DNA from: Neobacillus niacini
Lineage (GTDB): Bacteria > Bacillota > Bacilli > Bacillales > Cytobacillaceae
Assembly: GCF_023715415.1 (NCBI RefSeq)
Contig: NZ_JAMBOB010000006.1
Location: 310,001 to 374,000 of the forward strand
Direction: 5' to 3'
Length of the DNA stretch: 64,000 nt
Made by a program: the position numbers and the translations under genes. Positions 38,558 through 48,426 of this stretch are shown here, piece after piece. Each line of letters begins with the position of its first letter. Position 1 is the stretch's first letter. The notes below the pieces were generated by a model. That model was not told the origin of the DNA and made no database searches. It saw only the letters and a program-made list of their open reading frames with translations.

Positions 38558-39190
38558 TTAGTCTTCCTGAATACTTAAGATACGGAAACCTTGCTCTTCC
38601 AGCTTCTTAGTAAACCGATCAATATTATCTTTCTTTTCTACCTTCATAACAATTCTCCGAACTAATTTATCAGTCTCATCAAACGTTACGAGCGAAATAA
38701 TATGTTCATGGAAGTGATGGGCAATTTCAGAAAGTCGAGCAATACGCCCTTCTGTTTCGACTGAAGTAAAAGCAATCCTTACCCCTGGGCGATTTACTCC
38801 AAAAGCACTCTGAAAAGTGGAAAGGACATCAGATCGTGTAACAACCCCTAGAAATTTACCATTCGAGTCAACAACAGCTAACAGCGGGAAGTCTTTTAAA
38901 TCAAGAAGTGTTTTTTCAAAGACTTCTTCACCCTGTAAGTATTTCTCATGATGTGTAGCAATATCTTTAACTTTGACGCTGCTTAAATATTCATCCTTTT
39001 GTCTTCCGGACAAAAAGTAGTTTTCATAAATTTTGTATCGTGTAACAACCCCTTGATACTTTTCACCTTGTAAAACTGGCACTCCATCAATTTGATGGGT
39101 TTCCAATTGTTCTAAAGCTTCCGCCAACGATGTGTTTTCCTGCACGGTCACACAGGCATGATTGGGAATCATCATATTTTTTACAAACAC
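38558..39190 (-). CDS. CBS-domain protein with C-terminal ACT-like domain (AcuB-like)
   Basis: About 210 residues. Two CBS domains (~5-60 and ~70-135; note DGVPVL and VVDSNGKFLGVVTRSDVL) that normally bind adenosine ligands, then an ACT-like domain (~140-210). AcuB has the same architecture, but sequence and place differ, so I do not use that name. The start is GTG at 39190 with AGAGGTG upstream; an earlier GTG lies in the ribosome site. Divergent from cotJABC. Confidence 0.78.
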   Translation of the reverse strand: MFVKNMMIPNHACVTVQENTSLAEALEQLETHQIDGVPVLQGEKYQGVVTRYKIYENYFLSGRQKDEYLSSVKVKDIATHHEKYLQGEEVFEKTLLDLKDFPLLAVVDSNGKFLGVVTRSDVLSTFQSAFGVNRPGVRIAFTSVETEGRIARLSEIAHHFHEHIISLVTFDETDKLVRRIVMKVEKKDNIDRFTKKLEEQGFRILSIQED

Positions 39191-39271
39191 TTCAATCACC
39201 TCTACATAATAATCCTACCTTCCTATTATACTTCAACAAAACATGGATTTATCCTTTTTTTCCAGAATCAT

Positions 39272-39300
39272 GTCATGAACTTTAAAAATTTTCATATTTA
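39272..39300 (+). promoter_or_regulatory. Candidate SigE promoter for cotJABC
   Basis: GTCATGAA (39272-39279), 13 bases, CATATTTA (39293-39300), 30 bases before cotJA. It resembles a mother-cell SigE promoter; cotJABC is SigE-dependent in B. subtilis. Confidence 0.4.
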
Positions 39301-39329
39301 TTAATGATGTTAATTAAGGGAGGGCTACT

Positions 39330-39560
39330 ATGTTTACTCTATATAAAACCTGGCACCCTATTGCTAGTCCATTTGACCCCTGCAAACCGATTCTTGAAAA
39401 AACTTATTCAACTCCCCCAAATATTTATATGGGATTTCAACCACCTAATCTTCCACAATTCTCACCACAGGAAGCACTAAGAGCAGGAACACTTTGGAAA
39501 CCATTTTATGACCCCTATTTTAACCCATTTGAGAAGGCTAAGGGGGGAATTCCTAGATGA
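39330..39560 (+). CDS. cotJA: Spore coat-associated protein CotJA
   Basis: 76 residues, Pro- and aromatic-rich (YKTWHPIASPFDPCKP, then PPNLPQFSPQEALRAGTLWKPFYDPY), typical of CotJA, a small protein needed to assemble CotJC into the coat. Ribosome site GGGAGGG. Its stop overlaps the cotJB start by four bases (ATGA). Confidence 0.93.
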   Translation: MFTLYKTWHPIASPFDPCKPILEKTYSTPPNIYMGFQPPNLPQFSPQEALRAGTLWKPFYDPYFNPFEKAKGGIPR

Positions 39561-39817
39561 AACAAATCCCGCCTGAATATTATCAAATGATGGAACAGCT
39601 TCAAGCTGTTGATTTTGTCTTAGTGGAATTAACACTATACCTAGACACACACCCTGATGACCTTGAAGCGATTAAACAATTCAATCATTATGTAAAAGAA
39701 AGAAAAACGATAAAAAAGGCATTTGAAAGTCAATTTGGTCCTCTTCAACAGTTTGGCAACAGCTATTCTGGACACCCATGGAACTGGAACGAGGCGCCTT
39801 GGCCTTGGCAAGTGTAA
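39557..39817 (+). CDS. cotJB: Spore coat protein CotJB
   Basis: 86 residues, helical, starting MKQIPPEYYQMMEQLQAVDF and ending with a Trp-rich NWNEAPWPWQV tail, as in CotJB. Middle gene of cotJABC, overlapping cotJA and 36 bases before cotJC. It forms a complex with CotJC in the mother cell. Confidence 0.93.
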   Translation: MKQIPPEYYQMMEQLQAVDFVLVELTLYLDTHPDDLEAIKQFNHYVKERKTIKKAFESQFGPLQQFGNSYSGHPWNWNEAPWPWQV

Positions 39818-39853
39818 ATCAAATTTAAAAATCCGAGGGAGGGCTTTGTTTAT

Positions 39854-40423
39854 ATGTGGATATATGAGAAAAAGCTTCAATATCCGGTTCGTGTAAGTAC
39901 TTGTAACCCCACATTAGCTAAATATTTAGTGGAGCAATATGGCGGTGCTGATGGCGAGCTTTCAGCTGCTTTGAGATATTTAAACCAAAGATATTCTATA
40001 CCTGATAAAGTAATTGGATTATTAACTGATATTGGGACGGAGGAATTCGCACATCTAGAAATGATTGCCACTATGATTTATAAACTCACCAAAGATGCTA
40101 CACCTGAAATGATGAAGGCAGCCGGATTAGGTGATCACTATGCCATACATGATAATGCTCTCTATTACGAAAATTCATCTGGGGTACCTTGGACTGCTTC
40201 GTATATACAAGCTAAAGGTGACCCCATTGCTGACCTTTACGAAGATATTGCAGCAGAAGAAAAGGCAAGAGCCACTTACCAATGGATCATTAATCTAAGC
40301 GATGACCCTGATTTAAATGATGGTTTAAGGTTCCTTCGCGAAAGAGAAATCATTCATTCACAGCGCTTTCGTGAAGCAGTAGAAATATTAAAGGATGAAC
40401 AAGGAAAGAAAATATTCTTTTAA
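39854..40423 (+). CDS. cotJC: Spore coat manganese-catalase-type protein CotJC
   Basis: 189 residues, four-helix manganese catalase fold. Glu and His residues able to bind a di-metal centre appear in TDIGTEEFAHLEM (~58-70) and IAAEEKARATYQW (~135) and REIIHSQRF (~165). Family members are spore-coat catalases. Last gene of the operon, followed by a strong terminator. Confidence 0.94.
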   Translation: MWIYEKKLQYPVRVSTCNPTLAKYLVEQYGGADGELSAALRYLNQRYSIPDKVIGLLTDIGTEEFAHLEMIATMIYKLTKDATPEMMKAAGLGDHYAIHDNALYYENSSGVPWTASYIQAKGDPIADLYEDIAAEEKARATYQWIINLSDDPDLNDGLRFLREREIIHSQRFREAVEILKDEQGKKIFF

Positions 40424-40428
40424 TGTTC

Positions 40429-40457
40429 GTAAGAAGCAGACCGAGGCTGCTTCTTAC
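40429..40457. terminator. Terminator between cotJC and ypbF
   Basis: 11-bp stem GTAAGAAGCAG/CTGCTTCTTAC followed by seven T on the plus strand. It overlaps the last bases of the convergent ypbF. Confidence 0.85.
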
Positions 40458-40909
40458 TTTTTTTCGTGATACAGATTAATATCATAGGTTTTCTTCATTA
40501 CATCAAAATCAACATGGCGATTTTTCCAATGTTCTTCCTTTTTCCATAAATCCTTACTGCGATTAACAATTTCACATCTTAATTCCTGATATTCTTTCTC
40601 CTTTTTATCTTTCTGCTGCCTCAATACATTCATCGCACCATACAATATGGCTGTAATAGCCATCAAGCTGATATTAATGGCATCACTAACAGAAGCAGAA
40701 AACATAGCAAAAAAAGAATAAGAGTATTGTTTAGCAATCATAAAATAGAAATAACTAAAAAATAGGAAAGCAAACAGCAGCATTGAATAAATAGATAAAT
40801 AGTGCCATCTTTTAGCAGTATCAAACTTAATCTTTCTTTTTCGGACATTCTCTAACATTTGTTTCGTTGCTTCATCCGTATACTCAAGTGAACGAATTGG
40901 TTTATCCAT
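40454..40909 (-). CDS. ypbF: YpbF, DUF2663 membrane protein
   Basis: 151 residues: basic N-terminus, two membrane helices (~40-62 and ~75-100), and a charged coiled-coil-like C-terminus (QQKDKKEKEYQELRCE). Matches B. subtilis YpbF in size, layout and position beside ypbE. Function unknown. Confidence 0.85.
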   Translation of the reverse strand: MDKPIRSLEYTDEATKQMLENVRKRKIKFDTAKRWHYLSIYSMLLFAFLFFSYFYFMIAKQYSYSFFAMFSASVSDAINISLMAITAILYGAMNVLRQQKDKKEKEYQELRCEIVNRSKDLWKKEEHWKNRHVDFDVMKKTYDINLYHEKK

Positions 40910-40978
40910 ACTATCAACACCTCATTACCATAAATATGAACTTGTCCGATAAATTATGAAAAATTCATATTAAAAAAA

Positions 40979-40997
40979 CCGATCAAAAATTGATCGG
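40979..40997 (-). terminator. Terminator after ypbE
   Basis: Perfect stem CCGATCAA/TTGATCGG, 3-base loop, seven T on the minus strand, directly after the ypbE stop. Confidence 0.85.
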
Positions 40998-41654
40998 CTA
41001 CTTTTTCACTGGGATTTTCAAGACTTGTCCAACCATGATTTCATTACTTTTTAAATTATTTGCTTTTCGGATGATTTCCTCTCCAGCTTTTGAATGGTAA
41101 TACTTCAAAGAAATCCGATAGAGATTTTCACCTGTTTTTACCGTATGGGTTAAAGTTGTTTCTGTAGAAGCGGCGCTAGTTTTATCCGTGTTTGGTACAT
41201 TATTATTGCCTTGTTCTGAAACAGGTTCTTCGACTGGAGTTTCTTGAATAACCGGCTGTTGGACTTCTATTACAGCCTCCTCATTCTCAGTCGAATTATC
41301 CTCTTTTTTCTCACCATCTTTGGTTTCACTGCTGCTTTCTGTCTCCGACTTTTCAAAGTTAATAACCTCATATCCAGAAGATTCACCAGTGACTTTTTCT
41401 GTATTTTTGCCTTTCCCCTCCTCAAGATAGGAGTAAGCACTAAAAATAACGATTGGAAGTAGGATAAAAAATAATACCAATATTCGAATAACTGGATACT
41501 TTACTTTCAATTTCGTTTTCTTTCTCTTTTCTCTATGAATCTGTTCTCTTGGGGGTAACTTTTCACGACCTTCGGTTGTTGTTTCTTCATTTATTTTTTC
41601 AATACGCCGTTTAAGCCTTTCTGCCTGGGTTCTATACGGTTCTTCATTATTCAT
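40998..41654 (-). CDS. ypbE: YpbE, membrane-anchored LysM protein
   Basis: 218 residues. Basic cytoplasmic start (~1-50), one membrane helix (~51-70), a long acidic Ser/Glu linker, and a C-terminal LysM domain (~170-217: HTVKTGENLYRISLKYY). It should bind peptidoglycan outside the cell while anchored in the membrane. It overlaps ypbD by 8 bases. Confidence 0.9.
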   Translation of the reverse strand: MNNEEPYRTQAERLKRRIEKINEETTTEGREKLPPREQIHREKRKKTKLKVKYPVIRILVLFFILLPIVIFSAYSYLEEGKGKNTEKVTGESSGYEVINFEKSETESSSETKDGEKKEDNSTENEEAVIEVQQPVIQETPVEEPVSEQGNNNVPNTDKTSAASTETTLTHTVKTGENLYRISLKYYHSKAGEEIIRKANNLKSNEIMVGQVLKIPVKK

Positions 41655-42255
41655 GAATCAGTCCCTCCTGTTCATCAATGTCTGTGGAGCATCTATATTT
41701 AATATAAATCCCCAATAAAAAATCAATTGTAAAATGCATGACTATCGTAAGAGCTAAATTGTTACTCCATTCATACATGTAACCTATGAAAAAACTAAGA
41801 ATCACAATATTAGTAAACAAAAACCAATTAAAAAGGTATCGATAATGGATGATAGCAAATATGAGACTTGCTAGAATGAGTCCAACCTTAGTTTGGATAA
41901 CTCCTCGAAAAAGTAATTCTTCACTGATAGCTACAACTGCAGCAATCCATGCTATGTGGAGGATACTTCTATTTTTAAAAATTCTATTGTTCAAACCACC
42001 ATCATCATAATAGGATGACGGCAGCCATTTCATTAAAAGAATATCTAAAATGACTACTGCAACCCCTGCGGGAACGCCAATCAAGAATATTTTTTTGTCA
42101 GAAAAATCAATAGCCTTCATAAATGAGAATTGATCAAACAATAGAATACCTAAACCTATAGTAATAACAAGGAGTATGATTTGGGTCATATATAAATGAA
42201 AGAGTAACTCTCTGTCGGTTAATCCTTTGATTAATTCGTTATATTTATTTTTCAT
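41647..42255 (-). CDS. ypbD: YpbD, CPBP-family intramembrane protease-like protein
   Basis: 202 residues, about six membrane helices. The CPBP (CAAX protease/bacteriocin-processing) motifs are seen: SEELLFRGVIQ near 112 (EExxxR), a helix with FAIIHYRY near 140 and HFTIDFLLG near 180. Substrate unknown. Its ATG overlaps the recS stop (TAATG). Confidence 0.88.
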   Translation of the reverse strand: MKNKYNELIKGLTDRELLFHLYMTQIILLVITIGLGILLFDQFSFMKAIDFSDKKIFLIGVPAGVAVVILDILLMKWLPSSYYDDGGLNNRIFKNRSILHIAWIAAVVAISEELLFRGVIQTKVGLILASLIFAIIHYRYLFNWFLFTNIVILSFFIGYMYEWSNNLALTIVMHFTIDFLLGIYIKYRCSTDIDEQEGLIHE

Positions 42256-43760
42256 TAACTCAACTCTCTATTTAGTAGAATATTGGCTAGATAATCTTTC
42301 CACATGCCTTCATTCATCTGATTCGTCTGTTCTACCTCATGTGCTTGATAGTGTTCTAACTGGAATCCACAAATATCGCAGCAATTCCTAATACTTTCCT
42401 TACCAGCACCTTCTTCAAAGTAATCGAGAATTAAATCTCTTCTACATGAATTTGACTTAACCCATTTTTTCAGAAAATAAATACTATCCTTCTTTACTTT
42501 TAATCTTTCATTAGCGAATTCGGTAATATTTTGCTTTAACTGATCCAAGGTAGAAGCGCCTTGAGCATTTTTGATTAAGTCAAGAATAATACGCCATTGG
42601 ACCTCAGAAAAGCCTCCCTGTTCCCTTAAATACTGGTTACCTTCTAAGAAAAGACCATGTGGTATTTCACTTTGTTCTAAACGTGAGAACAGCCAATCAA
42701 TTTGCAGCTGCGTGGGAAGTTCTCCTTCTGCGAGCTGTATGGGGAGCTGTTCATCACCAGGCGAATATAATAGTATCGCAATGCTCGTTTCACCATCACG
42801 TCCAGCTCGACCAATCTCTTGTAGATATGATTCAATTTGCATTGGCATATGGTAATGGATGATAAATCGAATATTTTCCTTATTAACACCCATACCAAAA
42901 GCACTTGTTGCACAAATCACATCGAGTTGTCCGTGAATAAATTGTTGTTGTATTAAAATTCTTTGTTCCTGTTCTAAGCCTCCATGATAAGCCATAGTCC
43001 TCTTCATACCCTTCTCTATTAATAGAGAAGCCATTTGTTCCGCAACCTTTTTACTGGAAAAATAAATAATTCCAGGCTTTTGTAACTGAAGAACTAATTC
43101 TATCAAACGGGACTGCTTATCCTGATAATTAGGTATTTCCTCAACATAAAAAGCAATATTTGGCCGGTCAATCGTCGATTCAATCTTGTTATATTCCTCC
43201 AAATCAAGGGATTGGATAATATCCTCTCTAACCTTTTTAGTTGCGGTTGCTGTTAAAGCAAGGGTTAGTGGATTCCCCAGTTTCTTTCGAAAATCTCCAA
43301 GCTTTGAATAATCTGGACGAAAATCATAGCCCCATTGTGAAATACAATGTGCCTCATCCACTACAAATAAAGAGATGGTAAGGTCTTGGAGCTTTTTCAT
43401 AATAGCTGGCAGCCCTAACATTTCAGGCGAAACAAAAATATATTTATATTTTGTTAAGTTGCGTAATACGTATCCTCGCTTATCAGAATCAAGAAAAGAG
43501 TTTAAAGCAATTACCCGTTTTTCTCCAAATTTCATTAATTGCTCTACCTGATCCTGCATAAGGGATAATAAAGGGGAAATGATTAATATCTGCCCATCAA
43601 GACAGTACCCTGGAAGTTGGTAACATAAAGATTTACCTGTCCCTGTAGGAAGCATCGCAATCGTGTGGTTTCCTTCGAGTAAGGATGAAATCACTTCTTT
43701 TTGCCCTGTTTTAAATGTCTGATATCCAAAATACTTATATAAAAGTTTTTCTAACTCCAT
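42255..43760 (-). CDS. recS: RecQ-family ATP-dependent DNA helicase RecS
   Basis: 3'-5' helicase for recombinational repair. 501 residues, matching the shorter Bacillus RecS and not full-length RecQ with HRDC. Walker [16 protein letters not shown] near 35, DEAH box [16 protein letters not shown] near 133, ATATKK, motif [12 protein letters not shown] near 315, and zinc cysteines in SCRRD...NCCDICGF (~435-460). It overlaps ypbB by 10 bases. Confidence 0.94.
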   Translation of the reverse strand: MELEKLLYKYFGYQTFKTGQKEVISSLLEGNHTIAMLPTGTGKSLCYQLPGYCLDGQILIISPLLSLMQDQVEQLMKFGEKRVIALNSFLDSDKRGYVLRNLTKYKYIFVSPEMLGLPAIMKKLQDLTISLFVVDEAHCISQWGYDFRPDYSKLGDFRKKLGNPLTLALTATATKKVREDIIQSLDLEEYNKIESTIDRPNIAFYVEEIPNYQDKQSRLIELVLQLQKPGIIYFSSKKVAEQMASLLIEKGMKRTMAYHGGLEQEQRILIQQQFIHGQLDVICATSAFGMGVNKENIRFIIHYHMPMQIESYLQEIGRAGRDGETSIAILLYSPGDEQLPIQLAEGELPTQLQIDWLFSRLEQSEIPHGLFLEGNQYLREQGGFSEVQWRIILDLIKNAQGASTLDQLKQNITEFANERLKVKKDSIYFLKKWVKSNSCRRDLILDYFEEGAGKESIRNCCDICGFQLEHYQAHEVEQTNQMNEGMWKDYLANILLNRELS

Positions 43761-44821
43761 TGTCTATCACCATTCTTTGCGAGAACGAGTCTTATTTGAA
43801 AGTAGGAAGTTTCTTTTAAGATGTTCCTAATTACTTTAAGCTGCCTTGTTGCTTCTTGCTGTGAAATTTCTAAGATCTTCTGTTGGGTTTCTACATCAAC
43901 ATAGGAATTGATAGAAAAATCCTTTATATTTAAAGCGAATTCTACAATATGATCTTCAATTGTGCTTATTTTCAAATGACGAATACCTGAGATCCCCTCC
44001 AGAGAAAAACCTTGGTTTAAAAGTTCCCAGGTTTTACGAGAAGAAAGAGTTAAGGAATTTTTTTGTTCAACATTTGTAAGCAGGGATGATAGCATCTGAT
44101 AACGAGCTGGATTATCTTCAATGAATTGGATTAGGCAATGCAGGCTATCGGTAAATGCAAGATGATATTGCAGGGAATCCATATTCAGCATTTTCGCTGT
44201 TTGCATAGAGGTCAATCCAATCTGATGATATCCTGTTAATCTAAAAACCAATAATGAAGGATTCATATCCTGTGCCTGTTCAAAAATATCCACTAATTCC
44301 GAATAGACAATCTCCCCTAGCTTTTGCTTCGGTATCGAGGTAGATTTTAAAAAGTCCTTGAGCCAGTTATGAACCTCGGTATTTTTTTGAATGGGGATGT
44401 ATTTCGTTTCTTGAAATGTAATATTGGAAGCTACTTGAACGAGCAGGGACAGTCTTTCCCAAACTAACAATGTATTGTGTTGATATTTCCACCCATTTAT
44501 ATAGGATGGCTGTGGATGTTGTAATAAGTATTCTTGTCCTCTTAAGGTAAGTATAAATCTTTGATTTCCAACAGCTTCCACCAATTTTCTTTCAAGTAAG
44601 TTGGTGAAAATTTCATCAAAGGATTGGCGCGTTAAAGGTTCAAGAATTCGAAAGTACCTCTTAAGTGAAAATAAATGTGCATCCTGAAGTGTTTGTGATG
44701 ATTTTTTTCCATTTAAAAGGTGGAAGATGGAGTAGATCGTTCTTTCACCGTTCAATTGTTTCAAACAATATAATAAAATGTTTTCTATTTCACACATTCC
44801 ATTCCACCACTTTTTACTCAT
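43751..44821 (-). CDS. ypbB: YpbB, helix-turn-helix domain protein linked to RecS
   Basis: About 356 residues, helical. The C-terminal part looks like an HTH_40-type winged-helix as found at the ends of RecQ proteins, so YpbB may supply in trans the DNA-binding domain missing from RecS. First gene of ypbB-recS-ypbD-ypbE. I use ATG 44821 (MSKKWWNGM); a GTG five codons upstream overlaps the ribosome site. Confidence 0.82.
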   Translation of the reverse strand: MSKKWWNGMCEIENILLYCLKQLNGERTIYSIFHLLNGKKSSQTLQDAHLFSLKRYFRILEPLTRQSFDEIFTNLLERKLVEAVGNQRFILTLRGQEYLLQHPQPSYINGWKYQHNTLLVWERLSLLVQVASNITFQETKYIPIQKNTEVHNWLKDFLKSTSIPKQKLGEIVYSELVDIFEQAQDMNPSLLVFRLTGYHQIGLTSMQTAKMLNMDSLQYHLAFTDSLHCLIQFIEDNPARYQMLSSLLTNVEQKNSLTLSSRKTWELLNQGFSLEGISGIRHLKISTIEDHIVEFALNIKDFSINSYVDVETQQKILEISQQEATRQLKVIRNILKETSYFQIRLVLAKNGDRQWS

Positions 44822-45002
44822 AATCGACAAAATCACCTATTTTTCTATCCCTATTCTATCATGAAAGTGATATTCGTGTTGCTATAAAATGTGGAAGATT
44901 AGGGAATCCAAATCCTATAGAGTATTTTTCTATTGAAAAGTTAGTCATTCAGTTTTACAATAGGAATGAGTAATGCGTTTCCATTTCATTTGGAATGAGT
45001 AA

Positions 45003-45278
<276 letters not shown>

Positions 45279-45309
45279 TATTTTGTCATTAAAATATTGT
45301 TAAGCTGCT

Positions 45310-45334
45310 ACCCTCGTCAACTTATGGCGGGGGT
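45310..45334 (+). terminator. Terminator after fer
   Basis: 9-bp stem ACCCTCGTC/GGCGGGGGT with G-U pairs, followed by a T-rich run. Confidence 0.75.
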
Positions 45335-45355
45335 TTATTTTTTTACAGGAAAATA

Positions 45356-45385
45356 AAGAAATCCAGGCAAGAAGCCTGGATTCTT
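45356..45385 (-). terminator. Terminator after ribU
   Basis: Stem AAAGAATCCAGGC/GCCTGGATTTCTT (minus strand), then T-rich, just past the ribU stop. Confidence 0.8.
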
Positions 45386-45390
45386 TGCTT

Positions 45391-45960
45391 TTAAGCACTT
45401 TTTACAATTGTAAATTTATTAATCCATGCCTGCATTCTGATGAATAGCAGCATAAATATAGAAGACATGATAATGCCTTTTATGATATTAAATGGTAAAA
45501 TCGCTGGTACTACTAAATTTCGCATGTCAGGAAACTTTAACAGCGATGTATAGGCCGGTAAAATAAATAAGTAATTTAAAATGCTCATCATTACCGCCAT
45601 TATTAGAGTCCCTGCAATCAGTGCGATTGTCATTCCTTTTCGGGTTCTCATTTTGTTGTATACATAGTAGGTTGGTAAAACGAATAGAATTCCCGCAAGG
45701 AAATTAGCAATATGGCCAACTGGAATTCCAGTTGCACTGCCAGTAGCAATATAATTGAGTGCGTTTTTGAAAAACTCAACTAAAATTCCTGCAACAGGTC
45801 CGAAAATTAAAGCTGCGATTAATGCTGGGATATCGCTAAAATCAATAAACAAGAAATTTGGAAATGGCGGAAGCGGGAAGTTAATCAGCATTAAAAGATA
45901 TGCGATACTGCTCAGCATTCCAATTGAAACAATTGCCTTGACACTCATTTTTTTCTTCAT
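45391..45960 (-). CDS. ribU: Riboflavin ECF-transporter substrate-binding component RibU (YpaA)
   Basis: About 189 residues, six membrane helices, S-component of an energy-coupling-factor importer for riboflavin. FPLPPFPNFLFIDFSDIPALIAALIFGP near residues 25-52 is a strong RibU signature. ATG 45960 (MKKKMSVK) fits the GGAG-rich ribosome site better than the upstream ATG at 45990. Controlled by the FMN riboswitch and intrinsic terminator upstream. ATPase partners (EcfA/T) are not in the window. Confidence 0.95.
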   Translation of the reverse strand: MKKKMSVKAIVSIGMLSSIAYLLMLINFPLPPFPNFLFIDFSDIPALIAALIFGPVAGILVEFFKNALNYIATGSATGIPVGHIANFLAGILFVLPTYYVYNKMRTRKGMTIALIAGTLIMAVMMSILNYLFILPAYTSLLKFPDMRNLVVPAILPFNIIKGIIMSSIFMLLFIRMQAWINKFTIVKSA

Positions 45961-46042
45961 TCTTTTCCTCTCTCCTTTTTGATCCATCAAGTTAGGAAGA
46001 GAGGTTCAGCAGCTTTTAAGGTGACCTAGGAAAAATAAAAAA

Positions 46043-46064
46043 CCTCAAGAAAATAGTCTTGAGG
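46043..46064 (-). terminator. Riboswitch-controlled terminator before ribU
   Basis: Stem CCTCAAGA/TCTTGAGG with a 6-base loop and a T-rich run on the minus strand, about 70 bases after the aptamer and 80 before ribU. This is the expected OFF structure when FMN is bound. Confidence 0.82.
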
Positions 46065-46132
46065 GAGTTTACAAAGGCACTCTTAATAAACGTTCAGTAT
46101 ATCAACATTTTTTTGAACGTCGCAGAACCTCC

Positions 46133-46256
46133 ATCTTCTCCCATCCAGACTATACTGTCGGCTTTGGAATCACACCAAATCCTGCCATAAAGGCTCGCGG
46201 GCTCAAGAGTTTAACTCTAATACCGCCGATCGGGAATTTCACCCTGCCCCGAAGAT
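46133..46256 (-). ncRNA. FMN riboswitch (RFN element)
   Basis: The minus-strand sequence has the six-helix RFN consensus: closing stem ATCTTC/GAAGAT, GGGGCAGGGTGAAATTCCC, GATCGGCGGT, GAGCCCGCGAGC, GATTTGGTGTGATTCC, and AAAGCCGACAGT before CTGGATGGGAGAAGATG. These segments bind FMN. With the terminator at 46043-46064 it should shut off ribU when FMN is plentiful. Confidence 0.96.
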
Positions 46257-46317
46257 AGATCGATATTTAATTACTCTTTTATTATACTGGTAAGTATTCG
46301 TTTTGAAAAGAAAAAAA

Positions 46318-46342
46318 CACTAACCTAATGTGACGGTTAGTG
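46318..46342 (-). terminator. Terminator after the M23 peptidase gene
   Basis: Perfect 8-bp stem CACTAACC/GGTTAGTG followed by seven T on the minus strand. Confidence 0.82.
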
Positions 46343-46352
46343 GAATATTCAT

Positions 46353-47099
46353 TTATTTTTGGATTACTAAAACTTGTTCAGGCAGGATAAGGTCCGACTT
46401 TAGCTGATTGACTTCTTTTAGCTCTACAACTGATAAATTGCTTTTCTGTGCAATGGAGCTTAGTGTATCACCGGCTTGTACAATATAATGTGCCTTATCG
46501 CCCTTTACATACGTACTTGCTGCAAGACTATCCGTATTACTTGCCATACCACCTTTTACTGCCACACCCACCTCAGTATGACCCAGCAGTGTTTCTGGAT
46601 CAATGGCGTTTTTCTTATCAAATGTCCACTCTACCTGATGACTCTCAAAGTGGAGATGAACACCCGTCGATTCGCCTGTTCTTCCCATCATCCCAATTCT
46701 ATCACCTTGTTTAATCTCTTGCCCTGTATTTACAAGCCGCTTATTTAAGTGGGCATAAACAGTAACATAATTATTGGGGTGTGTAAGAAATATTACATTC
46801 CCGTATGTATTTGAGTAATAGGATTTGCCCACAACCCCGTCCTCCACAGCGATAACAGGAGAATTTAACCTGCCAGCTATATCGATTCCCTTATGTGTTC
46901 CATGCCTTGTCCCATATGTATCAGATATGACACCATCTGCGGGCCATATCCATCCAGCTTTTATTTCCTTTGATTCCTGCATACTCGCTTCGGTCTGCTT
47001 CCCGCCTAAGAATAATAAGCTGACACAAAGCGCCATAATTGCGGCAATTAAAAGCCGCCTTATGTAGTCTCGCATTTGATTGTTTTCCTCCTTAATCAT
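46353..47099 (-). CDS. Secreted M23 (LytM) peptidase with LysM domain
   Basis: About 248 residues from ATG 47099 (GGAGG seven bases upstream). N-terminal membrane signal (~10-35), M23 domain (~45-160) with zinc ligands in GTHKGIDIAG (HxxxD) and HLHFE, and a C-terminal LysM (~200-247: HYIVQAGDTLSSIAQKS). The active site is intact, so this is a likely endopeptidase or a spore or wall remodelling enzyme. No B. subtilis gene is found in this exact place, so I give no name. Confidence 0.88.
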   Translation of the reverse strand: MIKEENNQMRDYIRRLLIAAIMALCVSLLFLGGKQTEASMQESKEIKAGWIWPADGVISDTYGTRHGTHKGIDIAGRLNSPVIAVEDGVVGKSYYSNTYGNVIFLTHPNNYVTVYAHLNKRLVNTGQEIKQGDRIGMMGRTGESTGVHLHFESHQVEWTFDKKNAIDPETLLGHTEVGVAVKGGMASNTDSLAASTYVKGDKAHYIVQAGDTLSSIAQKSNLSVVELKEVNQLKSDLILPEQVLVIQK

Positions 47100-47218
47100 A
47101 TCCTCTCCTCCACACACCATATGTTTACCTACTGTTTTTTAGAACATATAGTTGGGAGAGAGCGGTTAAGCATACTTGTTATAATTTGGAGAGAAATGGT
47201 TTTTTATTCATAAAAAAA

Positions 47219-47243
47219 AGATTAACCTTTTAACGGTCAATCT
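47219..47243 (-). terminator. Terminator after rsiX
   Basis: Imperfect stem AAGATTGACC/GGTTAATCTT (minus strand) with a run of T. Confidence 0.75.
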
Positions 47244-47256
47244 TTTTTATCTTCTA

Positions 47257-48426
47257 TTATTCGATTGGGCGGTGGTTAGGTGCCAATGGAACCTTTGTTT
47301 CCTTTGATAAATCGAATGGCCCTAAAAGCTTGATAGGAGCGTTTACAACCATTATCGTTTCAACCCCAAATTCTTTGGCGGTTAATAAAATAGCTTCAAA
47401 GGAACGAAGTGTTTCAAGGTTATTCTCCATTGGTGTGTTTTCATCGATATGAATGATTAATTTGTTATCTTGAATGGAAACTTCTTTGATTTGAAAGAAT
47501 GGACCTATTGAGGCCACTAAACCACCTTCTGCTTGGTTTGTTTTCATCGCTTCAAAAGCGGCATTTATATCTTGAAATGTATCAGTCGAAGGAACGTGAT
47601 AGGTTGTATCCATACCATCCGGTGTATAAAGGAAATATCCATGTTTACCTTCTGGATTAACTTCTAATTCATCCATGACACCATAATTACCAAATTCTAT
47701 TCCAGGCTGTCCATTTGTTTTGAGTATTATTTTATTTACTTGACTATTTGAGGCTATTGTTTTCTGCAATATATCTAAAAAAATCTTTTCACCTGTAGAA
47801 CCTTGCCCATATTTATGGTCACTTGGAACATCGACAATCACGGTATTATTTGTTTCATCTAATTCAAACGAAGCGTCAAGAGGATAATAATCCGTCAATC
47901 CCCATTCCTCTTCCTTTAATAGTCCCATTGATTCAGTAAAAAGTGTCAGCCAATTCTTGTTACCCACCTGAGGGACAATAAGTGAAATAGGGACTATTAT
48001 TTGTGCCTGGGAATCAGGGACCCAATAAGTGATTACTTTTCCGTTCTCTACTTCATCATCATATATTGCAGTTTTATTCATTTCGGTCATTCGCATTTTA
48101 GGTTCTGCACCTGATAAACCATCTTCTTCATTTTTATTCAAAATTGATGATTTATCGTCCGCAAGGCTTATCTTTTCCTCACTTCGGACATCTTCCTGTT
48201 TTGCGCTATTAAAAGATTGTGTTCCTTCTAATAACCTTGGTGCTAATATGAAAAATAGGAGTAAAGCTGCTGCAGCTGCAAAACTAGGAATTAGCCAAGC
48301 TGTTCTTTTTCTCTTTTTTATAGAAAGATTTTGGTATATGTCACGAGGATTGCGATGGTCTTCTATTTTGGGCATTTGCCTAAGTAATTCTTCGAGCTGC
48401 TTATCGCTCCACTCTGACTTCTTCAC
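47257..48426 (-). CDS. rsiX: Anti-sigma factor RsiX
   Basis: Membrane anti-sigma factor that holds SigX. 389 residues: cytoplasmic N-terminus (~1-38), one membrane helix (~40-60), then a large extracellular region containing two GerMN-type repeats (~120-240 and ~260-370). GTG start with AGGAGGG upstream. The start lies inside the end of sigX (26-base overlap), ensuring coupled synthesis. Confidence 0.92.
   Translation of the reverse strand: MKKSEWSDKQLEELLRQMPKIEDHRNPRDIYQNLSIKKRKRTAWLIPSFAAAAALLLFFILAPRLLEGTQSFNSAKQEDVRSEEKISLADDKSSILNKNEEDGLSGAEPKMRMTEMNKTAIYDDEVENGKVITYWVPDSQAQIIVPISLIVPQVGNKNWLTLFTESMGLLKEEEWGLTDYYPLDASFELDETNNTVIVDVPSDHKYGQGSTGEKIFLDILQKTIASNSQVNKIILKTNGQPGIEFGNYGVMDELEVNPEGKHGYFLYTPDGMDTTYHVPSTDTFQDINAAFEAMKTNQAEGGLVASIGPFFQIKEVSIQDNKLIIHIDENTPMENNLETLRSFEAILLTAKEFGVETIMVVNAPIKLLGPFDLSKETKVPLAPNHRPIE

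Noticed and set aside
42571..42913. Open frames antisense to recS
   Set aside because: Shadows of a strongly conserved helicase; no ribosome sites or recognisable domains.
46133..46256. Structured region before ribU as a T-box or a tRNA
   Set aside because: Conserved segments match the FMN aptamer; no T-box motif or tRNA fold is present.
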